From Fulvia fulva (Eukaryota > Ascomycota > Dothideomycetes > Mycosphaerellales > Mycosphaerellaceae): a stretch of DNA of 64,000 bases. Below, piece by piece: positions 19,492 through 30,190 of the stretch (positions within the stretch are counted from its first letter, which is position 1; the number at the start of each line of letters is the position of its first letter). The notes under the pieces were generated by a model, which saw nothing but the letters and a program-made list of their open reading frames with translations, did no database searches and was not told the DNA's origin. The stretch covers positions 744,001 through 808,000 of the forward strand of contig NC_063018.1 in NCBI RefSeq assembly GCF_020509005.1, in the 5' to 3' direction. A program made the translations under genes and the position numbers.

Positions 19492-20526
19492 ATGGATTTC
19501 CCTCCCCGTCCGAGAAGCTCACGACAAGCACGACGAGCACAACAACCACGATCCAGGCCCGTACCTCAAACGCCAGAAGAAATTTACCATCGCATCATCA
19601 CGGCACCCATCAACCTCGAGGGTAATATGAGCCGCCGTAGTGAACGCCTCAGCCTCATGCAGATAAATGCTGAGCTCACGGCCTTGGAGGAAGCATCTCG
19701 ACAACAGCAACAGCAGCGACTCGAGACGGCGGAAAAAGATGCTCTTGAAAATACAGCGGAAGCGTCGCACGAAGAAGACTCGCAACGTAAGGGGACCAAC
19801 CTCACCACTCCGACACTTCCAGCGGTCTTATCTATGGCAGATTTTAGCCACGCCTCGAGCTCCTCAAACGCGGGTCTCTTCAACAAGCTCCCCGGCGAGC
19901 TGCGTAACGAAATCTACTCAAACCTACACTACTCGGATGCGAAGTCGAACCTCCCGGGCCACCTAGTACGACCACTCAGCATCGGCGCTGCTCGAACACT
20001 GCTACCCAACAAGCAACTCCACACCGAACTCGACCAGCACTACACCAAAGAACTCACCTCCCTCTTCACCCGCGACAACGGCGCCGTCCACCTTCCAGGC
20101 GGTGCAGTAATCACCTGGGCCTTCCTCCCCGACGACAGCAGCACCCTCCCAAGCAGCCGCCTCTACCTCGCCACCCCAGTCCTCAACCCCAATACTACCA
20201 TTCGCCGCTCGCTTCGATCTGAAACCAGCGCCTGCGTCTTCTGGCAGCACGGCATCCGGATCCGGCAGACGTCGCTGCGTCCTGATTACGCGGCGATTCA
20301 GACTTTCACGAAGTGGCTCGACTCGCGGGAGTGTGTGGCGTACAGGACTACGGAGATGTACAAGGAGTTGAAGGCGTTGTTGAGGACGGTTGAGAAGCTG
20401 TCGCGGAAACTGGCGGGGATTAGTGCGCCGCCTGCGAGGGCTGTGCGGGAGCCGTTGATCGAGAGGCATGTGGATGTTAGGTTTCGATGGTCTTATGCTG
20501 AGGCGGGGTTGGATGGGGAGTGGTAG
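19492..20526 (+). CDS. LPxELRN-IY family protein with glutamine-rich coiled-coil N-terminus
   Basis: This is a single exon of 344 residues from the ATG in AAAATGG to TAG at 20524. Residues 1-30 are Arg/Pro-rich. Residues about 45-100 form a charged helix with a QQQQQ run that is likely a coiled coil. The family motif LFNKLPGELRNEIYSNLHY lies at about residues 128-146. It is followed by LLPNKQLHTELDQHYTKEL, the same kind of segment seen in the other family members of this window. The C-terminal third is helical and basic with no catalytic motif. The function is unknown; the F-box-like N-terminal motif only hints at a protein-adaptor role. Codon use is GC-rich in the middle and shows no RIP scarring. 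Confidence 0.75.
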   Translation: MDFPPRPRSSRQARRAQQPRSRPVPQTPEEIYHRIITAPINLEGNMSRRSERLSLMQINAELTALEEASRQQQQQRLETAEKDALENTAEASHEEDSQRKGTNLTTPTLPAVLSMADFSHASSSSNAGLFNKLPGELRNEIYSNLHYSDAKSNLPGHLVRPLSIGAARTLLPNKQLHTELDQHYTKELTSLFTRDNGAVHLPGGAVITWAFLPDDSSTLPSSRLYLATPVLNPNTTIRRSLRSETSACVFWQHGIRIRQTSLRPDYAAIQTFTKWLDSRECVAYRTTEMYKELKALLRTVEKLSRKLAGISAPPARAVREPLIERHVDVRFRWSYAEAGLDGEW

Positions 20527-20997
20527 GAAGGTTGTGGTGGTTTTTTGGGTTAGTTGTGATTCAAGGGGGCTTGACAGAGGGGAATCTGGGAAAGCAGTGT
20601 GGCAGGTCTGTAGAAGGAAGACTAAGATTTTGGGAAAGCGGCGAAAGAAAACCTAAGAGGTCGCCACTGCTTCGAGCGTTGGCATTGTGTATGTGGCGCT
20701 TTCTACAAGAGCGCTCGAAGCGTTACCTGTACTAATGTAGACCCTCGGAAGAAGACCAATCGCATGACCACATAGCTAAAACAACGAAGGTGAACTGAAA
20801 ACGCCTTCACGTAGTCAGACTCACACTCATCCATCAGTCGCACCTCTTAAAAGCGCCGCGTGATACATCGGCTTCTGTTTCATGCATTCACCAACCAAAT
20901 GAAAAGTGTATGAGTATCTAGCAACTTTTCACAACGAGCAAGCAAAGCTCTTCCACCTCCACCACCGCCATTTCGACCAATCAATCTTGTGATGCTC
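20527..20997. other. Convergent intergenic gap with an inverted repeat
   Basis: These 471 bases lie between the 3' ends of the family protein and the PHD gene. GCTTCGAGCG at 20669-20678 is mirrored by CGCTCGAAGC at 20712-20721 (33-base loop), a possible hairpin in one or both 3' ends. No gene seen. Confidence 0.4.
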
Positions 20998-23900
20998 CTA
21001 CGCACCAACACTCGCAGTCCTCACTTTATCCTGCCACACAACGAAAAACTGTAACTCGGGCTCCACATCTTTCCCCAGCGACTTGAGCTTCTTCCTCGCA
21101 GAGCGGAGACCAGCATCACCAGCCTTGCCTCGCACGATACGTGAAAATGGTCCGCACTTCAGCTCTGTTAGGGATTTGACTCGGACTTCTTTAATGGTCT
21201 TCTGTTCGTCCCGGATCTCGTCTGGGAGTTCTGCTTCGAGTTGGAGGAAGAAGTCTTCGGCTGTGGTGGCATCTGGCATTGGAATACTGTCGTTGAAGTC
21301 CAGGTTTCGGTTCCAGTTGACTTCGACATCCAACTCCAGTGCGTCTGGGTCTCCGGCTCCTGTTGATTCCTGCTTCATGGAAGTAATGTCTTGCTTAAAC
21401 GCATGTCTACTCTTGAAGAGATGCTTAGCAAGCACGGAAAGGTCGTTGCCACCTCCCGGCGCTTCGGTCAGCGCAGCCTTGAGGTCAAGCAGTTGATCCT
21501 CCGTCCAGCTCGATCCAGCCTGTAGGATCAGCTGCACGACCGGCATCTGCATCATGTCACCCATGATTCGCCTACCCAACTCTTGGCTCATGATCTCCGT
21601 CTGATATGGCGGCGTAGGTGTCACCCTTGGCTTATTGACTTGCTTCAAATGCTGTGAAGGTAAGCTATTACCGAAGCTGACGACCTGCGGTTGCACGCTC
21701 GGACTCTGACTCGGCAACGTTGGAGGTCGTGGCTCAGGGTGAGCATGACCGGGCACAACACTACTCGACAAGATCCGTGCAGGCGGTGGTGCTTGCACCT
21801 GCGGACTGTTGCTAACACGTTTCTGCTGCGCTTGCTGGCTTAGGGCGAAGTTGTTGGCGCGGATCTCCCATATTCTGTGACCCTGCTGCAACGCCTTGAC
21901 TGTCTCGACATGCGCATCTGGTCTACACTGCTCGCAGCAGTATAGATGACCTCGCGGTAATACAGTAGGCACGCCCATACATATCTTATGCTGCATGACC
22001 TTACAGTTGCCACACTGGATGAGCTGTCCATTATCGTATGGTGATGGCTGCTTCTGACAAACACATCGGTGTGTGTTTGGTGGCGCAATCTGGAACTTGC
22101 CCTGTGTTGGTGCTGCAGACAATGGCCTGAAGTTTGCAGGATTACCTGGAAGTGGCGCGATATCGTCGATGCGTGTCTCTTCAAATGCACGAGCTGTCGG
22201 CGAGGCTACGGAAGCTCTGAACCCAACGACTTGGTCATGCCGTGGCTGCGTGACAAGAGGCTTCACCACAGACGGAGGCTTCGAAGCCGGCTTGCTGTGA
22301 GAGCTTGGCCGTCGGACTGGCGTCGCATTCGGCGACATAGTCGGCTGTTTCAGCTTCGACGCGGCCATTGCAGGGGATTGTGAGATGAAGGTAGTCGTTC
22401 CGGCAGCAGCATCGCTTGCTCTTCGTTGCGCCTCTGCAAGTCCTGCGAGATTCTTAACAGGAACTGGAGACTTGGCAGAACCATTCGCACTCGCAACGCC
22501 GTTCGAATCCTTCGGCGGCGTGTCGAGTGATATTGGTTCGTTCGTAGAAGACTCTTTTCGTGGCGGTTGAAGAGCCATGACCATACCGACCACGTCCTGA
22601 GGACGACACTGGCCTCGCATTAGATCTTGCATCATCCGACCACCGACACGCAGTGTCGATTTCAGCTGTGCCAATTTCACTTCGTATGGTGCGCTTGACC
22701 TCAGACATAGCACGTATAGTGAAGACTCTAGCATGTCGGCAATAAAAGACGAGAACTGTGGTATGTTCACACCCTTGCCAACCGGGTCTGAGAATAGGGC
22801 ATCGGCGACAATCCCTCTCAAGTTGTTGACTTCGGTCTGTCGGTCTTTCGATCGCTTCACGTCATGAACGGGCGCGATGCCAGGCAGTGTTGATCCAGTC
22901 GATTGCTTTCTCTCATTCGCACCGTCGCCCCGAGGCAAAGAATCAGGCGCGGGAGCATCCACAATCGGCATATCTTCATCCTTGTGGTCATCGATGTTGG
23001 CGTCCGTCATTTCAATATCCTCAGAAACCTCAGCACCAGCGTTGGCGTCCTTGTCCTGCGAAGCCGCCGCATGTTCGGCGATAGGCGTGGCAGAATCGCC
23101 CGGCTCTGAAGGAGAAAACTCCCTTTCACCAGCATCTCTGCCATGATCGCTCACACTAGAGTTGTCCCAAGATGCGACCGACCTCGATCGGCTAGATCCG
23201 ACGCGAGCAGTGTCAGCCTCAGGGTCAGCTTCTGGTCGTTGCTCTGCCTCATCTTCGGGATCGGGCTTTGACTCTGCATTCGTCTCATCCTTGTCGTGCC
23301 AGTCAATGTCAGTCGAAGCGCGCGAAGGTTCATCTTCATCCTCAGTCCAATCGTCGGATTCCTCGTTGACGATGGGTGGTGCAACACGTTCACCAGCAAG
23401 AATCCTCCTCAACTTCTCGGGGTCAACCTTGAAAGTGAACATCCATGACCACTTCGCGCCGCCCCGCTTCCGCTTGACTCTGAAAACAGGTTCGTCTGGA
23501 TCTATAGCTCGAGGCCGCTTTCGACTTGGAGATCCGGAATGTGCTGGAGCGCTGCCTGCTCTATTGGCATCCTTCGCTGCAATTGCTGAATCTCGCCTCT
23601 CCTCGGTCGCACGAAGTTTGTCTGTTTGTGCAGATGCTCGTAGCCGTGGTTGAGTCTGAACTTCCGGCTCTGGACTTTCAGCTTCAGTCACGTAGTACCG
23701 CGAAAAGTCGCCATAAGAAGGCTCGCTCTTTGCTGCAGTCATGCCTGACACCGGTGAGGCTGGTGCGGGCATAGCTGGGACGACCGCAAGAGCCTCTTCC
23801 GGTGTCTTTCGTACTTCGGGCGTCCTGTGCACTTCGGGCTGTTTGTTGACCGGTGCCCACGTAGGACGAGAGTCAGCAGCATAAGTCTCAACTTCCTCGT

Positions 23901-24518
23901 GATCGCCAGCAGCCTCTACCGAAGCCTCAAGTCTGTCCAAAAGCGCAGAGTCATCATTGTCGTCTTCGCTGTCAACGTCCTGCTTCGTTGGTGTCGCACT
24001 ATGCACTTTACTCAATCGTCGATGCTTCTGCAGCTGGTTGTCGTGATACTTGATGCACTTCTCGACGACCAAGTCGCAGAAATAGCTACTGAGGCTATGG
24101 CAATTGCCCGCGTCAGCCACACGTTTCAGCTCGCACAATGCGCACATGATGATGAATCTGACTGTACTCACACCTCTCGATCGTCGAGATCGCTGTAGTA
24201 CAGATCTTTGGGGTATCTGCCTTCATACGCGTCCTCGCTAGGGTCTTCAAGCCAGGAAGGTCGAACTTCATCATCCGGCCAGATGGTGGGACCGTACTCA
24301 TCAAACAGGCCGAGAGCGTCTTGTTTCAGCACTTCAGAGGTGCGAATCTCGCGATTTGTAGCGGAAACCCAGCGGCGGGCGATGAGTTTGATGCTGTCGA
24401 GGAGTTGTTCGATGGGTGGCGCGTCTTTGTTGCTCTGGCGGGAGATGCCACGCTCGGAACGGAGGCCCAGCGAACGTTCCAATCCCAGGAGGTTGCGATC
24501 CCAGCGCAACATGGTCAT
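20998..24518 (-). CDS. PHD-finger chromatin protein with a TFIIS-M-like segment (two exons)
   Basis: Exon 1 is 24518-24172 and exon 2 is 24088-20998. The 83-base intron starts GTGAGT and ends CTCAG, and the split valine codon joins ...LDDREV to SYFCDLV in frame, giving 1,145 residues. The N-terminus (1-150) is helical and includes LLDSIKLIARRWVSATN and FCDLVVEKCIKYHDNQ. A long acidic, Ser/Pro-rich disordered stretch with RKRPRAIDPD and VKRKRGG follows. Residues about 535-620 (NNLRGIVADALF ... VKLAQLKSTLRVGGRMMQDLMRGQC) resemble the central domain of TFIIS. The PHD finger lies at about 790-838 with cysteines and one histidine in the Cys4-His-Cys3 order (CVC, CGNC, H, C, CCEQC). Such fingers read histone H3 tails. 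The protein is likely nuclear. The TFIIS-like call is by eye only. Confidence 0.78.
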
Positions 24519-25299
24519 GTTTCCGATGACATTGATGGCGGCTGCAGCAACTGTTGATGGATTGAAGTAAAGAGAGTGTGTAAGTGAGTAAGTAAGTGAG
24601 TGGTTGAGGTCAGCGGAAGCGTGTGGTGAGAAGCATAAGGAAGGGTGCAGTAGTCGGAACGAATTGCTATGCTATCGTAAAGTCAAGGTAAGAGCGCGCG
24701 CCACGGCCACGAAAGCACCTTCCACCTTCGCACTTGCTCAGGCGGGAACGCCGGCAGGTCTGGGCACAAAGTGACGACGAGCCTATTGCCTTAGTGGCAC
24801 AGCAGAACCGTGCGTGCTGCCGCGTACCTCCTAGAGGCTAGGGGAGGATAAACGCCCAGCAGCACAGAAACAGCAAGCGATAGAGTTTGGGCGGGTCCCT
24901 CGGACGGTGATTGGTGATCGCAAGTCACCCAACCGATCTATGCGTCCTCCGTCCATCCCTTCCCGCAACACCCTCCCAACAAAGCTCCCGCATCCTCCTC
25001 GTGGTTCATCATTAGACACCAAACGGTTACAGTACAGTCATAATAACGTGTGTGGATCAAACGGCAAACGCAAAAAGCAGGAGCAAAGGTTCCAGCATAG
25101 GCATTGGCGGTTGGCGGCAACAGCCGTCGCGTATTATTACGAGAATGTAGCACGACATAGATGGCATAGCTCAACCCTGCTCCATTTCCTATTTCCTGTG
25201 CGACGCCCTGCAAGCTCCGTACGAAGCACAAAAGAGGCGAGAGCCGGCCGCGATAATTTGCATTTCATTTGCTTAGAACTAGAACGCTAGCATAAACAC
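24519..25299. promoter_or_regulatory. Upstream region of the PHD gene, edge of the gene-rich part
   Basis: These 781 bases hold the PHD-gene promoter on the minus strand. A short tetranucleotide run of GTAA/GTGA units lies at about 24579-24602. From about 25,260 on the sequence turns into transposon DNA. I see no other gene. Confidence 0.4.
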
Positions 25300-26620
25300 C
25301 TAGTGCACTCGGCTTCCTCGATCGTCGCGTTAAACCGCGACGTTTTAAACAAAACAGTATATTAGGCAATAACGAAGCGCTTAACGTGCTTCACCACCGA
25401 GCGGGCCACACCACCGAGCGGGCCACTTTTGCTAAGAACTGTACCACTTCCACAGATACAGCTATGCAACCACTATTACAGCGTGTATTGTCTTCAAACG
25501 AGGCCAAACTGACCTTAGCTGTCCAGGCCACGAAACGCGACGCGACAATCACGAATCGACTTGCTACAAAGGTATACGACGCGTCTCGAACTACACTAGG
25601 GTATCGATTGAATAGACGACCTCCTCGGGGTGACTGCGAGCCTAATTCGAAGAAGCTTATAGAGCTAGAAGAGAGGGTGATACTTGAGTACATACTCGAG
25701 CTAGATCTTAGAGGTTTCCCGCCATTAAAGGCTAGTATACGAGCAATGGCCGATTTATTACTACAAGAGAAGGGTCTTAAGCCCGCTAGTCTCAATTGGA
25801 CAGACAGGTTCATTAGGCGGCATCGTGAGCTAAAGGTTTGTATAACACGTAGATACGATCGTTAGCGAGCCCTAATGAAAGATCTAGACGTTATCGAGAA
25901 GTAGTTCTTACTTATACGTAATATAAAGGAGAAGTATAGTATCCTTAACTAGGACACCTATAACTTCGACGAGATAGGGTTTATAATAGGTATCATTACG
26001 TCTTAGAGCGTCGTTACGGGTTTAGAAAGGCGTAGTAGAAAGAGGAAGGTCGTTTAATAGGGTAACAGAGAATAGGTAATAGTGATTAAGACTATCTATA
26101 TAGACGGAATAGTGCTCCTACTCTACGTTATCCTTATAGACAAACAGTATATTAGTACCTAGTACTAAGACGGCAACTTAGGTCTAGACTAGATAATCGG
26201 GCTAATAGAGAACGGCTAGACTAATAATAAGTTCGGTATACGGTAGCTAGAGCATTTCTAGACGTATACTATAGCTCGTACGACTAGGGCATAGAGACTA
26301 CTTATTATCGATAGCTACGAGAGCTATAACTCGAAGGCATTCTAGAATCTATATTAGGAATATAAGATCTTAGCCCTATATATACTATCGTACGCCTCGT
26401 ACTTACTCTAGCTATTAGATATAGGTTACTATTCGCCTTTAAAGAAGGTAAACGGTACTTAGCTCTCGGGCTTAGTACGCTAGCGCATTACTTATATCGA
26501 TAAAGTAGAGTTTCTACGCGCCTTCCGGGTAGCCTATAACGCTATATTTAGATAGGAGAACATCCTATCGAGCTTTAGAGGCGCTAGTTTAGTTCTATTT
26601 AATCTATAGGTAGTAATAGA
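25300..26620 (+). mobile_element. pogo/Fot1-type DNA transposon, 3' end cut off by copia C1
   Basis: The left end is near 25.3 kb; I could not fix the terminal inverted repeat. A perfect 7-bp-stem hairpin (25323-25342) and a perfect 17-bp tandem repeat (25393-25409 and 25410-25426) lie in the 5' leader. The transposase frame begins at the ATG at 25464 and remains recognisable to 26,620, where the LTR of copia element C1 interrupts it. The missing 3' end should lie to the right of the whole nested stack, beyond the window. This is the outermost and so the oldest layer. Confidence 0.65.
25464..26620 (+). pseudogene. pogo/Fot1-type transposase, broken
   Basis: Residues 1-133 are open. They form a psq-type helix-turn-helix (AKLTLAVQATKRD...TLGYRLNRRPPRG), then the CENP-B-type second helix block with LIELEERVILEYILELDLRG and SLNWTDRFIRRHRELK, ending in a TAG at 25863. 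Beyond it the frame continues with many stops, but the DDE-type catalytic centres can still be seen: NFDEIGF at about 25,967, IDSYESYNSKAF at about 26,310 and LDIGYYSPLKK at about 26,415. Pogo/Fot1 transposases cut and paste at TA. The first third has normal CA/TG content, while the rest is strongly depleted (I count 7 CA or TG steps in 26101-26340), as expected after RIP. Confidence 0.75.
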
Positions 26621-26986
26621 TATTACGAATATAGGTTAGTAGGTATATTATACGGTACTAAGACTGACTTAGTATATACTAAGCTAGTCGAGACGATAGT
26701 ACGGTAATACTACTAAGACACCGTACGAATAGTAGGAGCGACTTAGAGGACCTAAAGTCGCTTAGCTAGTTAGTACGAGACTGTCGGAGGAACTACCGTC
26801 GTAGGATAAGATATAGATAAAACCGATAAGGCGTAGTAAAGCAGAACTAGGACTAGAGTAATATCCCTCTATATAGGTATAAGAGACGTAGTCTCTATAC
26901 CGATAGTAGAGACACCTTTAGTACTAAATACTATTCTACTATATACCTTCGTATACTATATTAGTCCTTCCTCCTTCCCTATTACG
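26621..26986 (+). repeat. 5' LTR of copia C1, first part (366 bp)
   Basis: It matches 59526-59890 almost throughout, for example around GGAGCGACTTAGAGGACCTA and in CTCCTTCCCTATTACGTG. Differences are mainly C/T and G/A. It ends at TTACG (26982-26986), the target duplicated by G2. The remaining 44 bases of the LTR lie at 43889-43932. Confidence 0.8.
26982..26986. repeat. Target-site duplication TTACG, left copy (G2)
   Basis: The same five bases recur at 43884-43888 directly after G2. The uninterrupted form of this LTR (CCTATTACGTGTCCTAAC) is present at about 59,884-59,900. Confidence 0.8.
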
Positions 26987-27147
26987 TGTTACGGCCCTAG
27001 GCCTAGCGAATGTCTAGCTAGTACGTAGGTCACGTGACCGCGCGTACTAGCTTAGTACCTCGGCTTATATATAGCCTCGGCGTACCTCGCGCTCCTCTTT
27101 CCTACGTACCTAGCTACTTTATATTAACACGACTATAAACCGTTATA
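26987..27147 (+). repeat. 5' LTR of gypsy G2 (161 bp)
   Basis: It starts TGTTACGGCC at the target site. Its last part (from CCTCGCGCTCCTCTTTCC, about 27085) matches 43821-43883, with R/Y differences only at transition sites. The 3' LTR lacks the first 98 bp, so it is truncated or rearranged. Confidence 0.65.
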
Positions 27148-28483
27148 CTTAGCTAGGTCTCTATATCTATAGAAGAGCTACGACGGGATCTATAAGAGCG
27201 TAGATTATTAATAACAACCGTAATAAGAGATTACGGCGTACGACAAAAAAACGCGCGACTCGGTATAAGAGACTACTATAGACTAAGTAGCACCTAATAT
27301 AGTACGACCCTAAGGATAGCGAGGCTCGCTACTAGCTATACGACTAGTAGTATAGCGCGAGTCTATATTCAATATATAGACTTAAGGACAAACGTAAGAG
27401 TAGTAGTAGACTACCGATAACGCTATCTAGTAGAAGCTCGAGAACTTATAGTACCTAGTTACTAACCTACCTAGTAAGTTTAACTTATACGACCTTCTAA
27501 ACGACGACGAGATCTAAGACGAGAACGGCGTTACTATAGCGGTAGTCGACTACGACGACGACGGCGCGACCGAGGAAGGTAAGGGCGAGGATATATAATA
27601 AGTCGTAAAAACCCTCCGAATTCCCGCGAACGACCTCCTTTAACTCGATATCGACTAGCTCGTTAAGCTCCTAGTAGAGCCCGAGACCGCCGCGGCTATC
27701 TACTTTATCCTACGACGCGCTAAGTAAGAGTATAGGAACGTAATATAGATAGCGACTATCCTCTACGAGTAGTTAGGCAAAGTAGGGTAAGAGCTTAGGA
27801 GATAGAAGAGTTACGACTAATAGATACGTAATAAATACGACACCCTAGTTAAGGAACTCGACAACCTAAAGGCCCGACCTAAGGTATTATCGAATATAGT
27901 AATGTCCGTAGAGATTAGTATACTTACCGCTAAGAACGACACCCTAAAGAAGTAAGCTAAGGAGGTACTTTAGTAGTTGTCTAATAATAACTCGAAGATT
28001 AAGACCCTCGAATTCGATCTCGATATATATAAGACAGAAGCTTAAACCTACTAGAACGACATTAAGTATCTTAACAAGTCGTAGTATACTTAGGTAGATG
28101 ATCTTAAGAAGTAACTCGAAGACCGCTAAGGCCGCTCTCGAGTACGATCCTTACTATCTCGCGCTATATTATAGCGTCGTACCCTATAGAACGGCCGAAC
28201 CCTATCTAAGGATAATAATAAGGATAATAATAGAGCTAGTTGTAGGACGAGGAGGACAAGGCAGCTCGTCGTACTACTAGAAAGAAGGCTAAGAAGTCTA
28301 TACGTAAGGATAATAGTAACGACTCCGATCTATTATCTAAGGAGTTAGAGAAGGACTCGGAGTCGGATAGCGATACTCGTACTTATTGCCGCTCTTCTAA
28401 GAAGAAGAAGCTAGTCTACGACTTCGAGTCTCTAGTTAAGTACGATCTAGACCTTAGCCAGCCCTTTAAGACTTAGCGTAGTA
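27148..28483 (+). pseudogene. G2 gag-like region, first part
   Basis: The frame is lysine- and glutamate-rich, with segments such as YDTLVKELDNLKARPKVL and ELEKDSESDSDTRTYCRSSKKKKL broken by many stops, mainly TAG. It reads like the coiled, charged N-terminal part of a fungal gypsy gag. It is interrupted at 28,488 by copia C4 and continues at 35,369. Confidence 0.5.
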
Positions 28484-28488
28484 TAGAT
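28484..28488. repeat. Target-site duplication TAGAT, left copy (C4)
   Basis: The five bases recur at 35364-35368 directly after C4's 3' LTR. Confidence 0.8.
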
Positions 28489-28695
28489 TGTCGCGATCCG
28501 AGCGTGTATATAGGCAACATCCTATCATTAAAACTTAAGGCCACGTACGCTAAGAATTAGGTGACTAATTAGTTACCTACAGCCTCTTTAAGAGCAACAC
28601 TTGTCTATTCTAGATAGACATATACAATACACAACCTGCTTTTAAAACACCCTATATAAGCCCGTACAATAACTTCCTACACTTCTAACGTAATA
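28489..28695 (+). repeat. 5' LTR of copia C4 (207 bp)
   Basis: It has the same length as 35157-35363 and nearly the same sequence. The differences I noticed (e.g. GTGTATATAGG versus GTATATATAGG, CCACG versus CTACG) are C/T or G/A, as expected from RIP after insertion. Confidence 0.85.
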
Positions 28696-28879
28696 GTTAT
28701 AAGCCCGATTAGCGCTTACTAATATTCGCTACGATAAGGAAGCCCTAAAGTAGAGTTTGTATCGTTATAGCACTACTACTATAACTAGTACAGTAGTATC
28801 CCCTAGGCCTAGTGAACCCGCGTAGAACTTTCACTAGCCTACAACCTATTTTGTAGTTATAGCTACTACCGAGACGCCG

Positions 28880-30190
28880 GTAACTACCGGTGCCCTACCT
28901 TAGGGTACCGTAGTTCTGAAGAGCTATGACTAATAGGACAAGTTTGACCGTTAGCTAGAGCTCTACGTAGAGTCTTTAAATGTCTAGAAGTATATAGATC
29001 CTTACTAACTAAGTAACGAGCTAACAGAGCCTACTTACTTAACGTTTAAGGAAATCTAACAAGCGTATACGGTAGGAGACGCTACATTAAGAGAACTTAT
29101 TAAGCTACGACAAACAGGGAAATCTAACAAGCGTATACGGTAGGAGACGCTATATTAAGAGAACTTATTAAGCTACGACAAACAGACGTAGACCGAAGGT
29201 AACGGATGTACGATATCTTTACTACTACGCGATTAAAGCTCATTACCTACCTCATCCGACGACAGAGCTAGGGCAAGAGCTAATGCACGGCTAGAACACC
29301 CTTAGAGCGAAATACTAGGCTCTTAAGGATCAGTATGGTCTAGACGATATGCTACGTAAGCGGTAGCTCACGCTTGAGCTGTCTAGGCTTTAGAAGGCTA
29401 GCGTACGTAGAATCGATAACTAGTACTTAGACTAGTTAGTTTTGTAGACTAAGATGCTTAAGTATAACTACGCCGAGTACGACGACCTTAGTAGACACTT
29501 CCTACTTACTATTCAGTAGAAGTAGGCTCTAGCCTACGGTGCTTCTCTATATAACGAGTAGAAGCGTAACAAAATGTTACTATAAAAGCTTACTAAGCGT
29601 TACCTCGAATAGATACGCGACACCGTACTAGTAACAACTAACGGTCGATTAGTCTTCGTAACCTTCTCCGGAGAAACCTTAGTAGAAGCAGAGGATGAAA
29701 CAGCACCTATAGGTGCTAGTCAAAAGGAGGGTGACCGTAGTAGTAGCCGTAGTAATAACCGTAGTAATAGCCGCGGTAATAAGGGTCGTAGTAGTAGCCG
29801 CGGCGATAAGAACAAAGATAAGGACAATAATAGGCCAAGCGGCTACTAGAACATCACCGGCGAGCCTAAGGACACCTGTTATAAGGGCCTGTTCTTATAC
29901 GATATGATCAACCCCGACAAGCGCCTAGTAAAGGATTAGCGCTTAGAGCAGTAGAAGAAGTACTAGAAAAACTTTATTAACTACTACTTAAGCGACGACG
30001 GCGAGCGTCTACTTAGCGTGTTGAATCGTAACAATCGTAAGGACCAGGAACGTGACAAGGCTATTGCTAATACGAAGAAGGCATTACTAAGCGATAAGGG
30101 CTTTGTTGGCCTTACTGTTCTTTCTAGCTCAATTAGCAAGTTGAGCGTTAACTTTAGGGATTGCTAGGTATATAATAACTGTTTAGACAC
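28880..30190 (+). pseudogene. C4 gag and protease region
   Basis: The frame reads DKFDR-stop-LELYVESLNV and further charged helical stretches typical of copia gag, then an Arg/Ser/Asn-rich tract at about 29,725-29,850 and a region near 30,120-30,190 that may be protease. It is broken by many TAG/TAA codons. A 68-bp tandem duplication at about 29,051-29,186 shifts the frame. Confidence 0.6.

Noticed and set aside
25393..25426. Two-unit direct repeat considered as a CRISPR-like or minisatellite array
   Set aside because: There are only two units without spacers, in a eukaryotic transposon leader.
29725..29850. GTAGTAGCCGTAGTAATA-type repeat considered as a microsatellite
   Set aside because: It reads as an Arg/Ser/Asn-rich tract in the gag frame of C4, so it is better explained as coding low complexity.
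28098..29907. Short open frames inside the G2 and C4 gag regions
   Set aside because: They are chance openings in RIP-mutated gag sequence. The real frames are the interrupted ones identified by domain order.
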